From assembly GCA_963753195.1 (NCBI GenBank), contig CAVWBH010000003.1, positions 124,001-188,000 of the forward strand: a DNA stretch of 64,000 nucleotides, given 5' to 3'. Source of the DNA: Palsa-504 sp963753195 (GTDB lineage Bacteria > Actinomycetota > Actinomycetes > Streptosporangiales > Streptosporangiaceae). Below are positions 62,354-64,000 of the stretch, one piece after another. Below the pieces are notes generated by a model. The model worked only from the letters and a program-made list of their open reading frames with translations. It did not search any database and was not told where the DNA came from. The position numbers were made by a program, and so were the translations under genes. Each line of letters opens with the position of its first letter. The first letter of the stretch is position 1.

Positions 62354-62417
62354 GGCAATTGCCCCGAAACAATTGCCTCTCGGCAATTGCTGTCAGGCAA
62401 TTGCTGCTTGGCAACTA
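62354..62417. promoter_or_regulatory. 14-bp-phased GCAATTGC operator array
   Basis: Palindromic (G)GCAATTGC units centred at 62358/59, 62372/73, 62386/87, 62400/01 and a partial one at 62414/15 give exact 14-bp steps (five sites; the second reads ACAATTGCC, the last GGCAAC). They lie about 330 bp upstream of the MFS start, next to the proposed promoter. Such arrays usually bind a cooperative dimeric repressor or activator. Confidence 0.6.
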
Positions 62418-62564
62418 ACTTGAGGTAAAGGATGGCCAGGATTTAATGTCGGTCAACGAGAGTTTCTTATGGCTCAGATGTTGCTATGCATCCCAGTGTT
62501 ACCATGCATTCCGATGGCGCTGTTCATGCCGATGTTGCTGTTCATGCCGGTGTTGCTACGGAGG

Positions 62565-64000
62565 TCAGGCGGTTTGCCAGTACACCGTGTAGTACTCGTG
62601 GGCGGCGCGGCTCACCGGGATCAGCGTCACCGGCTGGCCGTTGGCCACGGCAGCGAAGGTCATCGGCTGGGCGGCGGTCTGCTGCACCGAGCCGGGCTCG
62701 AGGGCCGGCGTCCCAGTGCCGGGGTCGGCCGGGTAGACGCCGCTCAGCACGACCGGCCCGTACGTCACGGCCTGCACGCTGGAATGGTCGGGGGTGGGCT
62801 CGAAGGCCAGCCGCATGGGCAGCACGACCTCCAGCATGTCCCCGGCCTGCCACCGCCGGCGGATCGCGATCCAGCCGCCCGCCGCCTGGGCTGAGACCAG
62901 CTCGCCGTTGAGCACCACCACCGGCGGCCCGTCGGTCCAGGCCGGCACGCGGACCCGTAGCGTCATCGTGGCCGCTCCGGAGAGCACGGACAGGGCGATC
63001 AGCGAGTCGTCGGGGAAGCCGGTGGCCTGCTCCAGCACGAGCCCGGCGACCCGGACCCGCGACGGGATGAACAGGTTGACGTAGAGGCCGTCCGGGTCGC
63101 GGGTGTAGATGGTGTCGGCGAACTTGGCCTGGGTCTCCAGCCCAGTGGCGGTGTCGCAGGTGAAGGTGTCGTAGTCGGTGGCGTAGATCCCGGGGTTGCC
63201 GCCCGCGAAATAGTTCAGCGGCTGGCGCTTGAAGGCGCCAGCCGACAAGCCGGTGTAGTAGCAGTTGAAGCCGTGCGGCGAGGCCGGGTCCTGCTCCCCC
63301 AGCATCTGATTGAACAGCGTCCGCTCGTAGTAATCGATCAGGTCGGTCCGGGTCAGCTGATGGAAATGCAGCAGCCTGGTCAGCTTGAGCAGGTTGTAGC
63401 CGACGCAGTTCTCGCAGGTGAAGTTCGAGAGCTGGCCGGCCACCACGTCGGGCTGCTGGAAGTGCTCGTAGTTGCCGGCGCCGCCGATGACGTACACGTG
63501 GTGGCCGGTCACGATGTCCCAGAAGTTCTGCGCGATATCGCGGTACTTGCCGCTGCCCGTCTCCTCCCACATCCGGACGCAGGCGATGATCTTCGGCGTG
63601 GTCACGTTCGCCTGCAGCCCGGCCAGCTGGTCAACCCCGTCCGCCAGCGGGTCGAGCACCTGTGCGTGATAGAAACGCTGCGCGGCGGCCAGGTACCGCT
63701 CCCGGCCGGTGATCGTATACAGGTTGGCCAGGGCCTCCGGCAGACCGCCGAACTCGTTCTGCAGCACCATCTGCATCTGGGCGTACGGCAGCCTGGCCGT
63801 GCGCCAGTCCACCCAGTCGCCAAGCCGGGCCGCGACGTCGAGGGCCAGCGGATCGCCGGCCAGCTGGTACTGGTCGAGGAGCCCGGCCAGGTATTTGTGG
63901 ATCATGTAATACGGCGACCAGATGGGGCGGCCCTCCTCCAGCCAGTCGAAGTAGACCTCGGGGAACGCCGACAGGTAGCCGGGACGAAAGCCGGCCTGGC
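62565..64000 (-). CDS. Beta-L-arabinofuranosidase (GH127/DUF1680), 5' end beyond right edge
   Basis: 478 codons visible; the frame is open to the edge (…GYLSAFPEVYFDWLEEGRP then SPYYMIHKYLAGLLDQY), so the annotated internal ATG at 63905 is not the true start. The N-terminal part is the (alpha/alpha)6 barrel, with SNFTCENCVGYNLLKLTRLL carrying the Glu/Cys metal ligands, then FTCDTATGLETQAKF. The usual CCxGTG motif is CDTATG, so one of two adjacent cysteines is Asp. GH127 enzymes release L-arabinofuranose from plant glycoproteins. No signal peptide can be judged. The adjacent MFS genes may import the released sugar. Confidence 0.85.
   Translation of the reverse strand, partial: QAGFRPGYLSAFPEVYFDWLEEGRPIWSPYYMIHKYLAGLLDQYQLAGDPLALDVAARLGDWVDWRTARLPYAQMQMVLQNEFGGLPEALANLYTITGRERYLAAAQRFYHAQVLDPLADGVDQLAGLQANVTTPKIIACVRMWEETGSGKYRDIAQNFWDIVTGHHVYVIGGAGNYEHFQQPDVVAGQLSNFTCENCVGYNLLKLTRLLHFHQLTRTDLIDYYERTLFNQMLGEQDPASPHGFNCYYTGLSAGAFKRQPLNYFAGGNPGIYATDYDTFTCDTATGLETQAKFADTIYTRDPDGLYVNLFIPSRVRVAGLVLEQATGFPDDSLIALSVLSGAATMTLRVRVPAWTDGPPVVVLNGELVSAQAAGGWIAIRRRWQAGDMLEVVLPMRLAFEPTPDHSSVQAVTYGPVVLSGVYPADPGTGTPALEPGSVQQTAAQPMTFAAVANGQPVTLIPVSRAAHEYYTVYWQTA

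Overview
The window is very GC-rich (roughly 70 %), with dense genes, many GTG starts, an actinobacterial dapB–M16 peptidase–pnp–rpsO block, DUF397, DUF1707, DUF6069 and DUF2277 proteins, and several very large LuxR-type ATPase regulators. This points to a filamentous actinomycete, possibly Streptosporangiales-like; the order is an inference. No plasmid, phage or CRISPR signature is visible apart from one transposase fragment.

Layout. 0–5.6 kb: a partial hypothetical gene, an AIM24 protein, an Ada/AlkA fusion overlapping an ogt gene (alkylation repair), a lipoprotein, DUF397, Nudix, YccF and DUF2277 genes. 5.6–10.6 kb: housekeeping dapB, M16 peptidase, pnp and rpsO, all on the minus strand. 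10.7–18.3 kb: an amino-acid permease and two FUSC-type membrane proteins flanking a polysaccharide deacetylase. 18.3–45.8 kb: an accessory envelope/lysine island. 45.8–58.2 kb: an acyltransferase-SGNH protein, DNA polymerase IV, a stand-alone LigD-type polymerase, and assorted small enzymes and unknowns. 58.4–64 kb: two paralogous MFS sugar-type transporters with related long leaders, then a GH127 beta-L-arabinofuranosidase cut by the right edge.

The 18.3–41.7 kb island is the most interesting part. It holds a lysyl-tRNA synthetase gene directly followed by a large fusion of a metallophosphoesterase to an MprF-type (DUF2156) aminoacyl-lipid synthase, then an APC amino-acid permease. It also holds two tRNA-Lys(CUU) genes that share an abnormal T-arm, a membrane-anchored alpha/beta esterase with a DMT transporter, a secreted trypsin-like protease, a DUF6069 membrane protein and a CPA2 antiporter. 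Six transcription units here, including one tRNA-Lys gene, carry the same promoter architecture: three CTAGGG/CTGGGG-like half-sites at exact 13-bp steps, then exactly 20 nt from the last GGGACt to an AGTGGATCcATC-like block. Three related LAL (LuxR-type) regulators, one lacking its ATPase domain, and one XRE/NB-ARC/TPR regulator lie in or beside the island. My reading is a co-regulated Lys-tRNA-dependent membrane-lipid lysylation and stress system that may use its own tRNA.

The permease gene is present twice as a 1,582-bp inverted repeat with no difference seen. The second copy is preceded by a 12-codon relic that joins the first residues of LysS to the last residues of the MprF fusion, so a complete second lysS–mprF–permease operon once existed there and lost its front by deletion.
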